Shown here one piece after another: positions 9,953-22,100 of a stretch of DNA of 64,000 bases (positions within the stretch are counted from its first letter, which is position 1; every line of letters begins with the position of its first letter). Both the position numbers and the translations under genes were made by a program. The DNA comes from Pyropia haitanensis. Its lineage: Eukaryota > Rhodophyta > Bangiophyceae > Bangiales > Bangiaceae. Below the pieces are notes generated by a model, which made no database searches, was not told the origin of the DNA, and saw nothing but the letters and a program-made list of their open reading frames with translations. The stretch covers positions 6,588,559-6,652,558 of the forward strand of contig SDUX01000004.1 of assembly GCA_008729055.1 (NCBI GenBank), read 5' to 3'.

Positions 9953-12219
9953 TCAGCGGCGGGGCAGCCAGCCCCCCGCCCCGTCACGGCCGTCGCCGTC
10001 GCCGCCACCGCCGCTGCCACCACCACCGCTGCTGGTGCCGCCAACGCCCCCCCCCCACCCTGCGCCACCGCCCACCCGCGACGCCGCCACCTCCGCCACC
10101 GCCTCGGCCGCCGCCCCCCGCGTCCGGTCGGTTGCGGCGACGGCCCAGGCAGCCAGGTAGGCCGCCTTTTTGCCCGCCGCGCGCTCCCGCGCGCCGGCAC
10201 CGCCCCCATCACCGCCGCCACGGCCGCCGCCGCCGCCGCCGCCGCCGCTGCCGCGCCGCTGCCGCCGCCCCCGCCGACGCGCCACCGCGGCGGCGGCGGC
10301 CAGCAGCGACGCCAGGTGCGCCAGCGCGCGCGCCAGCCACCCGCCGTCGCCGCCCGTCAGGAGCACCAGCACGTCGTCCACGACTGCGGCGGCGAGGACG
10401 GGCCCGTCCACGCCCACCCCCCCCCCCCCGGGCCGCCGCCACCGCTATCACCACCACCACCACCACCACCACCACCACCACCATCATCGCCGCCGCTACC
10501 GTCGTCACCGCCGCCATCGCCGCCGCCAGTGACGGCGGCCACCACCGCCGGTGCCGCCGCCACCGCCGCCCGCAGCGCCGCCGCCGGGCACGCGTAGACG
10601 GGCGGGCGTGCCGCCGCCCCTGCCGCCGCCGCCCCCCCGCCGAGCACGTCGGCGACGCGCAGCGCCGCCGCGGCTACGGCGGGCGCGGCGTCAGCGGCCG
10701 CGCCGGCGGTGAGGCGGCACGCGAGCGCGTACGCGTACGCCGCCTGCACGGCGGACGCGGCCAGGTCGAGGCGGCCGCCCGCCCCCGGCGGCAGCCGGAT
10801 GGCCGCCACCTCTGCCGCGCTGGGGGGGGGGGGCGGGGAGGGGGGGATGGGGGGGGGGGGGGCGCTGCCGTCGCTGCCGCCGCCGCCGCCCGACAAAGCC
10901 GACCCGCTGTCGCTGGCGCTGCCCGACGCCGCGCCGCGGTCGCTGCAACCCGACGCCGCCGACCCGGCGTCGCTGTCGGTCGGCGTGCCGCTCGCGGCGT
11001 CGAGGTCGCCCCACAGGTCCGCATCGTCGAGGCTGCCGACGCCGCTGCCGCCGTCGCTGTCGCTGCTGCCGCCGTCGCCACTGCTGCTGTCGCCGCCGCC
11101 GCTGCCGCCGCTGCTGCCGCTGCCGCCGCCGCCACCTCTCCTGTCCCTGCCGTTACGGTTGCCGCTGCCACTGTCGCCGTCGCCGCGGGTGCCACCGCCG
11201 ACGGCCGCAGCCGCGGCGGCAGCGGCGGCCGCGGCGGCAGCGACAGCGCCGGCACCCCGACCGCCGCTGCTGTCGCCACTGTCGCTGCTGTTGCCGGCGG
11301 CGGCGGCGCCGGGCCTTGCCGCCGCCGGCGCGTCGGCCCCCGCCCGCAACGGCACGCCATCCCGATCATAGACGGGCGGCTGGCCCCCGCGTCGCGTCCG
11401 TCGCCGCCTCCGCCGCTGCCGCCGCCGTGGCGGCGGCGGAAGCCACCAGGGAGTCCACAGCCCCGCGCCTTCCCCCCCCCCGCCCCCCCCCGCCGACCCA
11501 GACTCGCCCTCCGCCGCGGCCTCGACCTGCGCCTGGAACGCGGCGTGCAATCCCAGCGGCAGCCGCCGCAGCAGCCCGTCCAGCGGCCCATCCCACGCGT
11601 CCCCGTCGGCGAGCAGCGCCTCCAGCGACGCCGTCACCGCCGCCTCGTCTGCGCCACCGTCGCTGCCACCACCACCGCCACTGGCGGCGGCGGCGGCATC
11701 CCCCCCGCCCCCCCAGCCACCCCAGCCGTCGCCGTCCGCGGCCGCCCGCCCCGCGGCGTCGCCCAGCACGGCGGCAAACGCGGCGGCCTCGTCCCGCCGC
11801 ACCCGCACGCCGCGCAGGTTGTTGGCGCGGAGCGCGGCGGCGCAGCCACCGCCGCCGTGCGCGGCGTAGCAGGGTGCCGAGCAGTAGGCGGCGCCGCAGC
11901 GGGGGCACCGGTAGCGGGGGGGGGGGCCCGCACAGACGGCGCAGGTGGGGGGAGGGGGGGGGCGGCGGCGTCCCCCGTGGCGCTGCCGGCAGGCGGCGGA
12001 GACGGCGGCACGTCAGGTGAGTGGGGGGGGGGGAGGAGGAGAGGGGGGAGGGGGAGGTGGGGGGGGGGGGGGGGTGTCGACGGCGATAATGCGGGGGGGG
12101 CGCACGCCACGGTTGCTGGGCGCGGCCGTGCCGGCGGCGGGACGCTCGGCAGGGGGGGGGAGCGTCAGCAGCGCCGCAATGGCCGGCGGTGGCGGAGGGC
12201 GAGCGACAGGCGTCGGCAT
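9953..12219 (-). CDS. zf-HIT (ZNHIT2-like) protein, frame-broken at a poly-C run
   Basis: The HIT-type zinc finger lies at about 11945-11850 on the minus strand: CAVC, then YRCPRC, then YCSAPCY, then AAHGGGGC. This is the ordered Cys/His set of the family. ZNHIT2-type proteins act with R2TP/HSP90 in assembling U5 snRNP and related complexes. After ~400 low-complexity residues the helical C-terminal part appears: AAYAYALACRL, VVDDVLVLL and GKKAAYLAAWAV, which resembles the ZNHIT2 C-terminus. That last part is in another frame. The change falls at a run of 13 C at 10417-10429, so a single-base homopolymer error is likely. The 5' end is uncertain. ATG 12219 opens a plausible leader that must be spliced (acceptor CAG at about 11985); otherwise the start lies close to the finger. 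It is divergent from RAMP4. Confidence 0.68.
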
Positions 12220-12375
12220 GGCGTAGCCGCACCCGTGGGGACGTTGGGGAGGGACCCTTGCGGTGCCGCCACGGCCACCGAGACGGTGGATGGTGTGCCC
12301 TCTGCCAACCGCGGCCGGGGACACGACGTCAGCGACAGGGAAGAGGGGATCAAGGGGCGGCCGCGGCGACCTCGA

Positions 12376-12447
12376 CCACGTGGCACAAATGCACGGCCCA
12401 TCAGGCAGCGCTACAAGTCCACCGCATTCAATCCACAGCTGACCAAT
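12376..12447. promoter_or_regulatory. CCACGTGG (G-box) plus CCAAT box in a divergent promoter
   Basis: A perfect CCACGTGG palindrome at 12376-12383 and GACCAATCA with its CCAAT at 12443-12447 lie between the zf-HIT gene and RAMP4. CACGTG is a bZIP/bHLH core and CCAAT is the NF-Y site. In animals and plants this pairing is typical of ER-stress promoters, and RAMP4/SERP1 is an ER-stress target in animals. Motif presence is seen; function is inference. The spacing does not match the canonical animal ERSE (CCAAT-N9-CCACG). Confidence 0.4.
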
Positions 12448-12797
12448 CAAACCGTGACGCCCAATTCGGATGGTGGTGGGTGGTGTCAGTGCGCCGCGGT
12501 GCCTTGGCCGTGTGACTGCGCTGCCGCCGCCGCGGCCAAGACACGCACACCCGAGGCGCTGTGTCCGGCCTGTCCCCCACCTCCGCCACGCTTCCCCACC
12601 CCCTGCAAGCCTCTCTTCATCAACAACCCACAGCCGACCGGCCTGGCATCTCCGTCCTTCCTCCACTGTTCAGCCGCCTTGGCTGACGACGTTCGTTACC
12701 CCACCCTCCCACGACAGGCATACCCCCTCCTTCCTCGCTTCTCTGTAGTCGTGTGGCCGGCGCCGTCCCCCTCGCCGCTTCTTTTGCCGTCCTCACC

Positions 12798-13526
12798 ATG
12801 GTCTCCTCGCAGCGTCTCAAGGTCGCCGAGGCAAAATTTGACCGCAACATCACGCGGACACGGGCGACCAACGCCAAGGACAAGGTACGTAAGGGCGCTC
12901 TGGGCTGTGTGGGTGGTGGGCGGGTTGGGTTTGTGCCGGGCGGCCGGCGGCGTGGGTGGAGCCAGGGGGGGCGGTGGGCGGGAGGAGGGGGGGGGCGGAA
13001 GGGAGAGGAAGAGGGGGCGGGGCGGGGGAGGGGGAGGTGAGCGTAGCCAACGCGGGTCCCTGCGGCTGGGGGTCGGCTCCGCTGGGTGGCCCTACGCTGG
13101 GCGGGGCGAGCTGGGGACTGCTCTGCCGGGCACTCGCGGGGGGTCGGCGGGGGGTAGCGTGTGGGGCCGACCCTTTGCGCTGCGCCTGCTCTGCCAGACC
13201 CCCCCACACCGACACGGGGGCGTGCGCTGCTGCTTCTTTGCTCCACGCCACGCGTGGGCGTGTGGCTGCCAGCTGCCGTGGACGTTGGTCTCTGACTGGA
13301 TACGTGGGTGCCACCGCGGTGGGGCGGCTGCGTCGGTGTCGTGCTCCGTGGTGTGCTGTACTGGGTGGATGGACGGGCCCCCTATCCCCGGCGTGTGTAA
13401 TGGCGTGTGCAGGGCCCGGCCAAGGAGAAGGGCCTCGCCGTCGGGCCCGTCGTCCTTGGCGTGATGGTGTTTCTCATCCTGGGCTCATCGCTGTTTGAGC
13501 TGCTGCGTGCATTCCAGAGCAAGTAG
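12798..13526 (+). CDS. RAMP4: RAMP4/SERP1 ER translocon-associated protein (2 exons)
   Basis: Exons 12798-12884 and 13413-13526 encode 66 residues, exactly the usual length of RAMP4 (SERP1; yeast Ysy6). It is a tail-anchored ER protein that associates with Sec61 and stabilises nascent membrane proteins. The N-terminal half has the family pattern: MVSSQRLKVAEAKFDRNIT, then a basic linker. The C-terminal half is GPVVLGVMVFLILGSSLFEL, a single membrane anchor, followed by a short tail. The intron has a clean GTACGT donor and CAG acceptor in phase 0. The ATG is in a CACC-ATG-G context. Each exon is too small to stand out as an ORF; the call rests on joining the two. A G-box and CCAAT box lie upstream. 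Confidence 0.93.
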
Positions 13527-13987
13527 AGCGGCCGTCTGGGTCCCCCAGCGTGGAGGTGATGTGCCCGCCCAAACGTGCGCTCCGAATGTGTCGCTCTAGG
13601 CTGTTGTGCGGCGGTGCTGGTATCCCTTTCCCTTCTTGTGCATGTGCCTCTTCCCCTCGTTTTTTTTTTTTTTTTCCCTGCTACCCGTATTCCTCATCGC
13701 CTGGCTCAGCAATCCACTCTCCCAGTCCTGCGGTCCGCGCGTGCACGGGAGCTGGACAAGCGCAGGCGAGAATCCAGTGACGGCGGACGCGACGAGTAGA
13801 GGCAGGACCAGACTGGTGTGCGAGCAACGCAAACCGTGCATGTACTACAGGAGGAACGGTCATCACCTGCTTGGACGGATGCCCCCACACACGGCCAGCG
13901 GGCAAAAAAACATGAGAGCCATAAGGCGAGCATAAGAGGCGAGAAAGGTAGAGAAACCGAAGACAGGGCAGACAAAAAAAAAAAAAG
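13527..13987. other. Spacer between convergent genes
   Basis: Lower GC than its neighbours, with T15-17 at about 13660-13676 and A13 at about 13975-13986. These are probably near the 3' ends of RAMP4 (+) and the FG-repeat gene (-). No gene seen. Confidence 0.45.
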
Positions 13988-16900
13988 TTAAAGCAACCGC
14001 GTGGACGGCAGCCCAAAGGAGAACGGCGCAGGAGCAGCGCCCAGCGCCGGCCCGGCTCCTCTGCCGGCATCCCCCGTCGAGGCCGCAAAGGGTGCCAACG
14101 AGGGCCCGGCCGGGGGGTGCGCGCCAGGCGCGGCAGACCGCACCGCCGCAAACCCGCCACCGGTCCCCACGGATGGCGGCGAGAAAAAGCTGCGTGCCGC
14201 GCCGGCACCGGCTGCATCGCCACTACCGCCCTGACTACCGGCGCTGGCGGGGGGGGCGCCACGCCCAAAGAGACTGCCCCCATTTCCAAATCCGGATGAT
14301 GCAGCCGCAGCCTTGGGCGCGCCGCCGCTGCCGCCAGACCCCTCCAGGGCCAACTGCGAAGGTGACCGCTTCAGACCGCCAGGCGCTCCGCTCGTACTCG
14401 AGGGAGCGGAGGCCCCACCATCCCCACTACTGAGGGCACCCACCGTATTAAACGGCGGGGCAACCCCGAGGCCACCGCCATCAAACCCCAAACCGGTGCC
14501 AAAACCCTTGTCACCAAACGACCCACCGCCAGGGCGGTTCCCAGTCGCGCGCGCCGGACCGCTGCTGAGGCCCTTGTCCGACGGTGGTGTGAAGGAGGAA
14601 GCCCCGCCAGAGCCACCACCGTTGTTCCCGGCGCCACTCCTCGGCGTTGGGGCCCCAAAGGAGACGCCCGCCAGTTGGCTGGAAGGTTGGGATGGGCTAG
14701 GTCGCCAAAGAGAGGCGTCAGGACCATCGGTAGGCGTCGAACCGTTCGGAGCCGCCAGAAGCGTTGTCGTCGGGGTGAAAGACAGCGCGCCAGAGGAGCG
14801 CGTCGGCAACGACCCAGGGCGCGATTCCACAGCAGCGCCACCAGCAGAAAACGCAGCAACGTCAAAGGTGGACGACCGGGAAGATGCAGGAGCTCCCATC
14901 GAAAAAGATGGCGGTACGTGGGGCCCTGTACGGCCAACAGACTGAAACGAGGGACCCTCGGCCTCAAGCCCTGCACGCCGCGAGGGTCCCAGGCCGCCAC
15001 CGGAAGGGTCCACCTGCGCCACACTTGCACCTGAAAACCCGCCGTCCCGTGCACGCCTCTTGGCCAGCCGAGGTTCTGTGCCGGGCTGTGGTCCCGAGCT
15101 ATTGGCGACACGCTGCGGCTGCTGAGACTGGTCGAGCGGCTGGAACAACGTCGAGGAGGCCGCAGGACGACCCCCAAGCGAGGAGGAAGTCTGCTGGTCC
15201 GATTCCCACCGAGACAGCGACGGCACAGGAGGGGCGGTCTGCTTTTTCGCAGCAACAGACGCTGCGCTCTGCGCCGCCAGCTCTGTCTCGTCTGCCACTG
15301 CCTGCGCACGAACAGAAGCCGCCGCCGCTTCCGCAGCAACCGCCGCGCGCGAGTGTGCCCGGGACTGAGACGCGACAGCCGCAGCCGCCGTCTCGGCCGC
15401 ATCGGCGTCAGCCAGCATCCTGGAAACACGGGCAGCCGCGACACGACGGTTCCGCTCCCACGCCGCTGTGGACAGTGACCCTGTCCCGGAAGGGTCAGGA
15501 TTATTGCCCGTCGACGAAAGGGAGCGAGGCAGTGGAACCGGCATGGTGCCGGGAGGGGAGCCTCGGAGCAGCCGCACACGCCGAGCAGCTGCAATCGCCG
15601 CGATAGCAGTCGACGACGAGTTGGGCTTCTGAATGGAGCCTCCCATCACCCGACGCTGCCGCGTGTTGCCGGCAGCAGGACGACCGAAGGCCGCGTTCGA
15701 CGAACCAGCCGCACGCGCGCTCGACAAACGAGCCGCGGGCTCGTTTGACGGAATATTGACAAACTCGTCTACGCCGTCGCTGCCGTCGCCCGAGTCCCCA
15801 CCACCTCCGTTACCTGAACCAGCGCTGCCTCCATCGTCGTCGTCAGTGCCACGGCGGCCATCCGTACTGTCCTCAAACAGGACACCCTTGTCGACTGATT
15901 CTCCAGATGCCGCTCCGCTGCCGCGGTGCACTAATGTTCGCTGCGTAGAGGCAGGGCCATTCTGGGGGGTCCACTCCATCGACACGCTCTTGAACAGGCG
16001 CGGGTCCAGTTGTCTCCGAGGCAACGGTCCGGCCCCACCCGTTACGGCCGTCGCTGCAGACGAGGACAAGACCGAGGCGGACGAGGCTTTGCGAATCGGT
16101 CGGCGCGTGATTTCACCCCCAAAGGATGCCCGACGTGACGACTGCCCCCCGCTCCTACTGCCCTTGAGAGAAGAGCGGGGCATCGGTGAGGCCGCACTAG
16201 TGTCCATTGGCTCATACTCCGCAGGCGACCCTGGCCCAGAGGCACCAGCGCCGTCCTCTGGCCTGAAGACCGCGGGTGCAAGGCAGGCGTATGTTGCGTT
16301 GTGCGACGTGCATGACAGGTGCCAACAGCAGTACATAGTGGGTGGGAGGGTAGAGTGAACGACCAGAAGAAGAACGAACCCTCGTCAGAAAACAGCCAGC
16401 ATGACAAGGAAAGGCGCCAAAGATTCAAAATCACACCAAAAGTTCATCGCGAACAAGACAAAGCTATGACCCCTGCCGCAACGAGAGCGTTCCCAACCAA
16501 CGTACGCTTCTGCGGCCTTGGATGCACCCACCGGTTGACCAGCCGCACGCGTCACTACCACACGTGGCGATGACGGCACCGGGTCCGAGCCGTTGCCGCT
16601 ATCGCACAGGCTGCCCCCAGTGCTGACCCGCCGCTCTTGCTCGGGCGTGAGCAAAAACGACACCCGACGGGACGAGGAGGCGGGTGTTGCGCGCGCACCC
16701 GCGTCGGCGGCGTGGGCAACACCGGCGCGACCAGGTCCAACCGTTGGGGTGGAGTGGAGGGGTGGTGCAGACGCGGATGTGCCGTGCGAAGCAGCAGCTG
16801 GCGCCGGCCGCAGGCCCAGCCCCGGGCCGCTCTGCCCCGCCTGCAAGGAGTCAAGCGCAGACAGCCATGCAGAAACGACAATGTCAGCACGCATTGCACA

Positions 16901-17943
16901 ACCCCCATCCACGAGGTCGAACACGGGCCGGCACATCCCAGCACCACGGGGAACGCCATGCGGGGTCAAAGAGAGGAAACAAACGGCATCCCAGGGCATG
17001 GAGGCCGAGAGATGCATCGCGAGAGTGTTCAAAATCGCCCCCCTCCCAGGCCTGCGACGGAACGTACCGAAAAAGACAACCGCCGAGGCGGCACATCCTG
17101 TACTGGCGATACTGTCGACCCAAAGGGCGTCGGCGGGTCCGTACCGAGCCGCGCGCCACGGCCGTCCGCACAGGGCGATGCATCCGCAGCGGAAGAACTG
17201 AAAACGCCGCCATCAATGGGGCAGCCGGCGCACGTAGGTAAGGCCGAGCACGGAGCATGGACGAGAGACGTCGGGGCTCAAGAAGAGAATACACGACCGA
17301 GGAAAATGCGCACAGGCCACGAGTAAGCGTCCGACAATGAAGAGATGTGCCCTACAAACGTACGGCACGCCGCATCAACCGCGGAGGGGGTGCACTCATG
17401 GCCACCAGTCACCCACAGCTCTCAGGCAAGAGGGCAGCGGGTCGCCGCCCGTCGCGTAAACGCCGACGTACCGTTGCTGCCGCCGCGCTTGCAGCTGCTT
17501 GTTCCGTCCGATAATCCACAGCAGCACCACCGCCGCCGATGCCAAGAGCGCGAGCACAATCAGCGTGTTGACAAGCGCGCCGACCAAGAGGCGGACAATG
17601 AGGCCCAGCCGGCCCATGATGGCCCAAAGAGATGGTTCCACAGGGGGAAGGGAGGCAGCCGGCAAGGTGTCAACGGGGTTTAAACCACTGTCGTAGCGAT
17701 ACGCACAGATGACGCAAAGGCAAGACAGCCGACGGCCGCCTGCCGCTGGTCCGTCCCCCCCCCCCGCCCCCCCCCTCACCACGCGCACGACAGAGTCTTT
17801 GCCCGCGATGACGACAAAGGCGTAGGACGTGGGCCAGACCCCGCACGCGCTGGGCGCGGCCGGCGACCCGGTCGGCGGTCAGCCTTTTCGAGCGTCGTGA
17901 AACCGTGGGGATTGACCGGCTCGATCGACACAGACTTGATCAT
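13988..17943 (-). CDS. Membrane-anchored FG-repeat protein, POM121-like layout (4 exons)
   Basis: Exons 17943-17780, 17687-17472, 17051-16506 and 16262-13988 join in consistent phase 2 at every junction to give 1066 residues. Donors are GTGAGG, GTACGT and GTACGT; acceptors are CAG. An in-frame stop precedes ATG 17943. Near residues 80-115 there is one long hydrophobic segment (LVGALVNTLIVLALLASAAVV) followed at once by a basic stretch (GRNKQLQARRQQR). The rest is Ser/Ala/Gly-rich and disordered-looking. FG dipeptides cluster in the last ~370 residues: SFGAP, SFGDKGFG, GFGNGGSLFG and a closing FSFGLP. That order (short N-terminal tail, membrane anchor, basic region, FG domain) is the layout of POM121, a pore-membrane nucleoporin known from vertebrates. 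The layout is seen; the nuclear-pore role is inference. Another disordered membrane protein with chance FG pairs is possible. Confidence 0.72.
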
Positions 17944-19101
17944 GAATAGGAATGAGCCATCTTAAAAATCAACCACGGAGTACTCAGGTGGCGGACGAAC
18001 TATGTTTGTGGAAGGAGGGGAAATGGTGTCTGCCAGCTGCAAAACTCCAGCTGATCCCATCTCAAATTGAAAGGCGCTCTCCGTCGGGGTGCGTGGCGCG
18101 CTCCCCGCGAGCCGCTCGTGTCGGGCTCCCGCCCGCACTTGAAGGGCTCAGATTCGACTGTATGCGGCCCCGCGGGGGGGCAGCCTCACCCCAGTGTTGT
18201 AATCGTCGACCAGTCTTGTGTCGTCGAGGACCGAAGTGGGGTACTCTCGGCCGCCGCGCCGCTGCGGAAACACTGTGCACGGGGCATTGAGGGGGGGAGG
18301 GGGGCGTGCCCACCCGCCTGGGCTTGCGGGGCTTGCGCCACACCGGATGTGGCGCCCAACTGACCGGCCCAGCTGCGCCGCTGGGAGGGGGGGTCGCGCG
18401 CATGCGCGCGCGCGCGCGCCCAAAACACGGAACTCCTCCCCGACGCAACACCCCCACCCCCCCCCAGCACAGCCAATTCGCAGGCTTTTGTCTCCCCCAC
18501 TTTCCTCGCCGCTCCCCACCCCCCCCCACGGGCCTCCCAAGTCCACTTGACCGCTCTCCCCCGCGACGACGGGGGCCGAATGCGACTTTTTTTTGGGCGC
18601 GCGCACTTGGCCCCACTCCCCGCCGCCACTCCTCGGCGTCCGACCCCCCCCCACGCACAGTCGTTGATGGGCTTGACCGGCTTTGTCGGTCGCAACACTT
18701 CCCCCCACGCCACCGCGCGTTGGCCGCGCCCCACCGCCCTCTCCCACGTAGATTGTACTTGAACTTGGCGCGCGCGCCAAGCCGCAGCGCGGCGGACCGC
18801 TCTGCGCGGGAAGTCGTTTCCTGTCTTGTACCCCCCCCCCCCCCCACCCCCCCCCTCTGCAACCCGCCTGCAGCGGCTGCAGCCGCTTCGGACGCATCGA
18901 TCGGGCTGCGGCTGCCGTTTCAGCGGGCCGAGCGCGCGCGGGCGCGGGGCGGGCGGCCACCGCGTCCGTGGGCGCGGCCGGCTAGCCTGCGGTGACTCGG
19001 GTGCCCCACCTGACTCTGTTGTGCAGTCTGACCCCGCCCGCCTGGCCCGGTGCTGTTTCCCACTGACGGGCGTTGGCGTTTCGTCTTTTCTGAAGAGCCC
19101 C
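17944..19101. other. Divergent intergenic region
   Basis: Between the starts of the FG-repeat gene (-) and the BED/threonine-deaminase-like gene (+). It contains C runs, a (GC)n stretch at about 18401-18420 and a lower-GC part at 17940-18060. The + frame upstream of 19102 stays open but has no ATG before 19102. No gene seen. Confidence 0.5.
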
Positions 19102-22100
19102 ATGGCGGACGTCCCGGCTGGTGTGGTGGACGTTGCTGCCGCCCTACCGGCAGCCGACGTGTCCGCCGTCCCCGCCGTTGATATCCCCGTCGCGCCTGTC
19201 ATGGACGGCGCGACGATGGCGGCGCCCGCGGTCGGGACGGTCGCCCCGGCCGTCGCCCCGGGGGTCGCCCCGGCGGCGGCCACGGACCCTGTGGCCCCCG
19301 CCGACGCGATGGTGACGCAGCTGGCGACCGAGGTGGCGGCCGCCGCACCCGCGTCCGCGCCCGTCGGCGTGCCTGTCGAGGCGGCGCCGCCTGCGCCGCC
19401 GGCGCCGGTGGACCCGGCCGTCGCCGAGGCGGCGGCGGTCGCCGCCGCGACGGCGGCGGGCCAGGCCGCCGCGACGACGGTGGACCAGGCCAACATCAAC
19501 GAGACTGCGCCAGACGAGGCGGCCGCCGCGGCGGCGGCGGTGGTGGCGGCGGCGGAGCCGCTCCCGGACGTGGCCGCCGAGGCGGCGGCCGCCGCTGCGG
19601 CGGCCGCGCCGGCCGCCCTCGCGGCGGCGGCGGCGCCCGCGCCGGTCGAGGCCGCGCCGGTGCCGGCAACCGTCGAGATGGAAGGCGACACGGCGGCGGC
19701 CGAGGCGGCCGCCGCCGCCGCGGCCGCGTCGGTGGCGGCTGCCGCCGCCGCGTCGGCGATGGAGGACGTCACGCCGGCACGGACGCTGGGTGTGGCCGAA
19801 CCCGCGGCGGTGATGCCGCCCGATGCGGCGGCGGCGGCGGCCGCCGCGGCGGCGGCGGCGGCGGCGGCAGCGCCCGTGGCGCCGGTCGACCCCGCGGCGG
19901 CTGGGGTGGCCCCGGCGGTCGCGCCCGTCGCGGCCGCGCCGGTGGCGGCCGTGCCCGCCGCGGCGGCCGCGCCGGCGGTGGCCGCTCCCGCCGCGCCCGA
20001 AGTGGTGGTGACGCCCGCGAGGAACTCGCGCGACAACCCGGTGGACATTACGCAGCGCACGCGGCCGCCGTCCATCCTGCCTGGCGTCGTGACGCCCGGC
20101 GGGGGTGGCCGCCGCACGCCGCGGGTCATCTCGGAGCACTTTTGTGATGTGGCGGTGGATGGCACGGGCGGCAGCGCGCGGCTGTCGGCCGTGTGCTTGC
20201 ACTGTGGGTGCACAATACGCGGCTCGGTGGCGGTGACGTCCAACTTTATCAAGCACATGGAGCGGCGGCATCAGGCGGCGCACGCGGCCTTTCTTGAGGC
20301 GGGCGGCGTCAAGACCAAGCGCGTCCGCCGGTCGTCGGGCGCGTCGCCGGGGGAGGCCAAGAAGTCGCGCGGCCGCCCGCCGTCGGGTGAGGCGGCCAAA
20401 GCGGCGGCCGCGGAGCGGGCCGCGCGGGCCTCGCTGGGTGGCTCAGGCTTTGGCGCGGGGGACACGATGAACGAGGACGGCTCGGGGGTGGATATGGAGA
20501 CGGGCATGGGCTACCCCGCGCCGTCCATGTCGGCCACGCACGTCAACGTGCTGGGCATGGACACGGTCCTGCCCAGCGTCACGTGCAGCCGCGTGCGTGG
20601 TGTGCTGTCCAAGCAGAATGCGCCGCTCGTGTTGGCACATGGTGTGGCCGCCGCGACGGGCGCCCACAGCGTGTCCCTCAAGTGCGATGGCGCGTTGCCG
20701 GGCGGGCGCTTCCAATTCCGTGCGCTCGTGTCACTGTTTGTGTCGGCCGCCGCCAGCGCGGCGGCGCTGGCGGATGCTGCCGGCGGCGGCCCCAGCTATG
20801 ACGGCCTCTCTCCGTCGCCAGTGTCGCCCCACACGCCGTCGGCGACGGCGGCGGGCTCGCCGTTGGTTCCCCGTGGTGCCGGCCGCAAGCCCGTGACGGT
20901 GTTTGCCGGCGCCACGCTCGGCGCGGAGGCGGCGGCCGCGGCCGCGGCGCTCCGCCTGCCCTGCACGGTTGTCCTGCCGACGGTTGTCGAGTCGGAGGCG
21001 GACCGTGCTGCCGCCACCGCTGGTGCCACCCGTTCGGCCACGGTGGACCCCAAGACCACCCGCCTCGCGCAGGTGCGCGCGGCGGGCGCGACCATCCTGT
21101 TCCGCGGCCTCAACGACGATGCGGCTGACGCGGCGGCAGACGTGCTGGCTTCGGCATCGGCGACGCCCGCGGTGCTGGCCGACCTGTCCCTTCCCGTCTC
21201 GATGGCGGGCCAAATGAATCTGATGGGTGACCGCGAGAAACACCTGGTGGGCGGCTACGCGACTGCCATCCTCGAGGCGCTCACGGAAGGGGCCGGCGGG
21301 GATGACGCGGACGTGGATGTGGTGTACGTGCCCGCGCGGGTGTCGTGCGTCGTCGCCGCTGCCTCGGTGATTCGGGCGGTGCTGCCCAAGGCTAGCCTCG
21401 TGGCGGTGGAGGTTGTGGCGGAGAAGGCGGCAGACGGCACGAACGCGGGCAACGCGTCGGTTCATGCCTATCCTATTGACGAGGAAGAGGCTGCCGCGGA
21501 CCCGTCTCGCTCGGCGGGTGCCGACGGTAGCGTCTCTGGTGGCCGCGGCGAGCGTTTTGGCCCGCTCTCGACGGTGGAGCGCGAGTTTGTTGACTCGCTT
21601 GTGTCCCGCATCATCCGCGTGACGCCCGGCCAGGCGTTGGCAGCGGCGGCAGCGGTCGCCAGTGCTGGCCGTGGCGCGTGCGCCGACGCCCCAGGCGCGG
21701 TGGCACTAGCGGGTGTCCTCTCCGACGACGCGATGTACGTGCGCGGGCAGCGGGTGCTTGCGTGGATCACGTCGGCGGTCGACTTTTCGGGCAGCTTCTC
21801 GGTCGTCGAGGCCGCCGCGGCGGCATCGACGGCCGCCGCGCGCGCGCGGTCGGGCTCCCCGGCCACGTCGTCGGGCGCGACGCTGGCGGTTAGCGTGGAC
21901 GGGGCGGACCAGCCGAGCGTGTTGTCGCAGCTCCTCCACCGCCTTCGCGCGTGTGGGCTGGTCACCTCTTTCCGCTTTGCGCGGTCGTCGGCCATCCTCA
22001 CGACGCTCACGCCGTCGCCGGCCATCCCGGTCGAGGGCGCGGACGGGGTGCTTGAGCGGCTTCGCCGCTACGGCTATGTCACCGCCGATGTGTCGAGCAG

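Noticed and set aside
9781..13464. 1227-codon plus-strand frame
   Set aside because: Antisense shadow of the zf-HIT gene running into RAMP4 in the wrong frame; the translation is low-complexity.
18186..20258. 690-codon minus-strand frame, Thr/Ala/Gly-rich
   Set aside because: Antisense of the Ala-rich N-terminus of the BED/threonine-deaminase-like gene; no ATG-supported domain.
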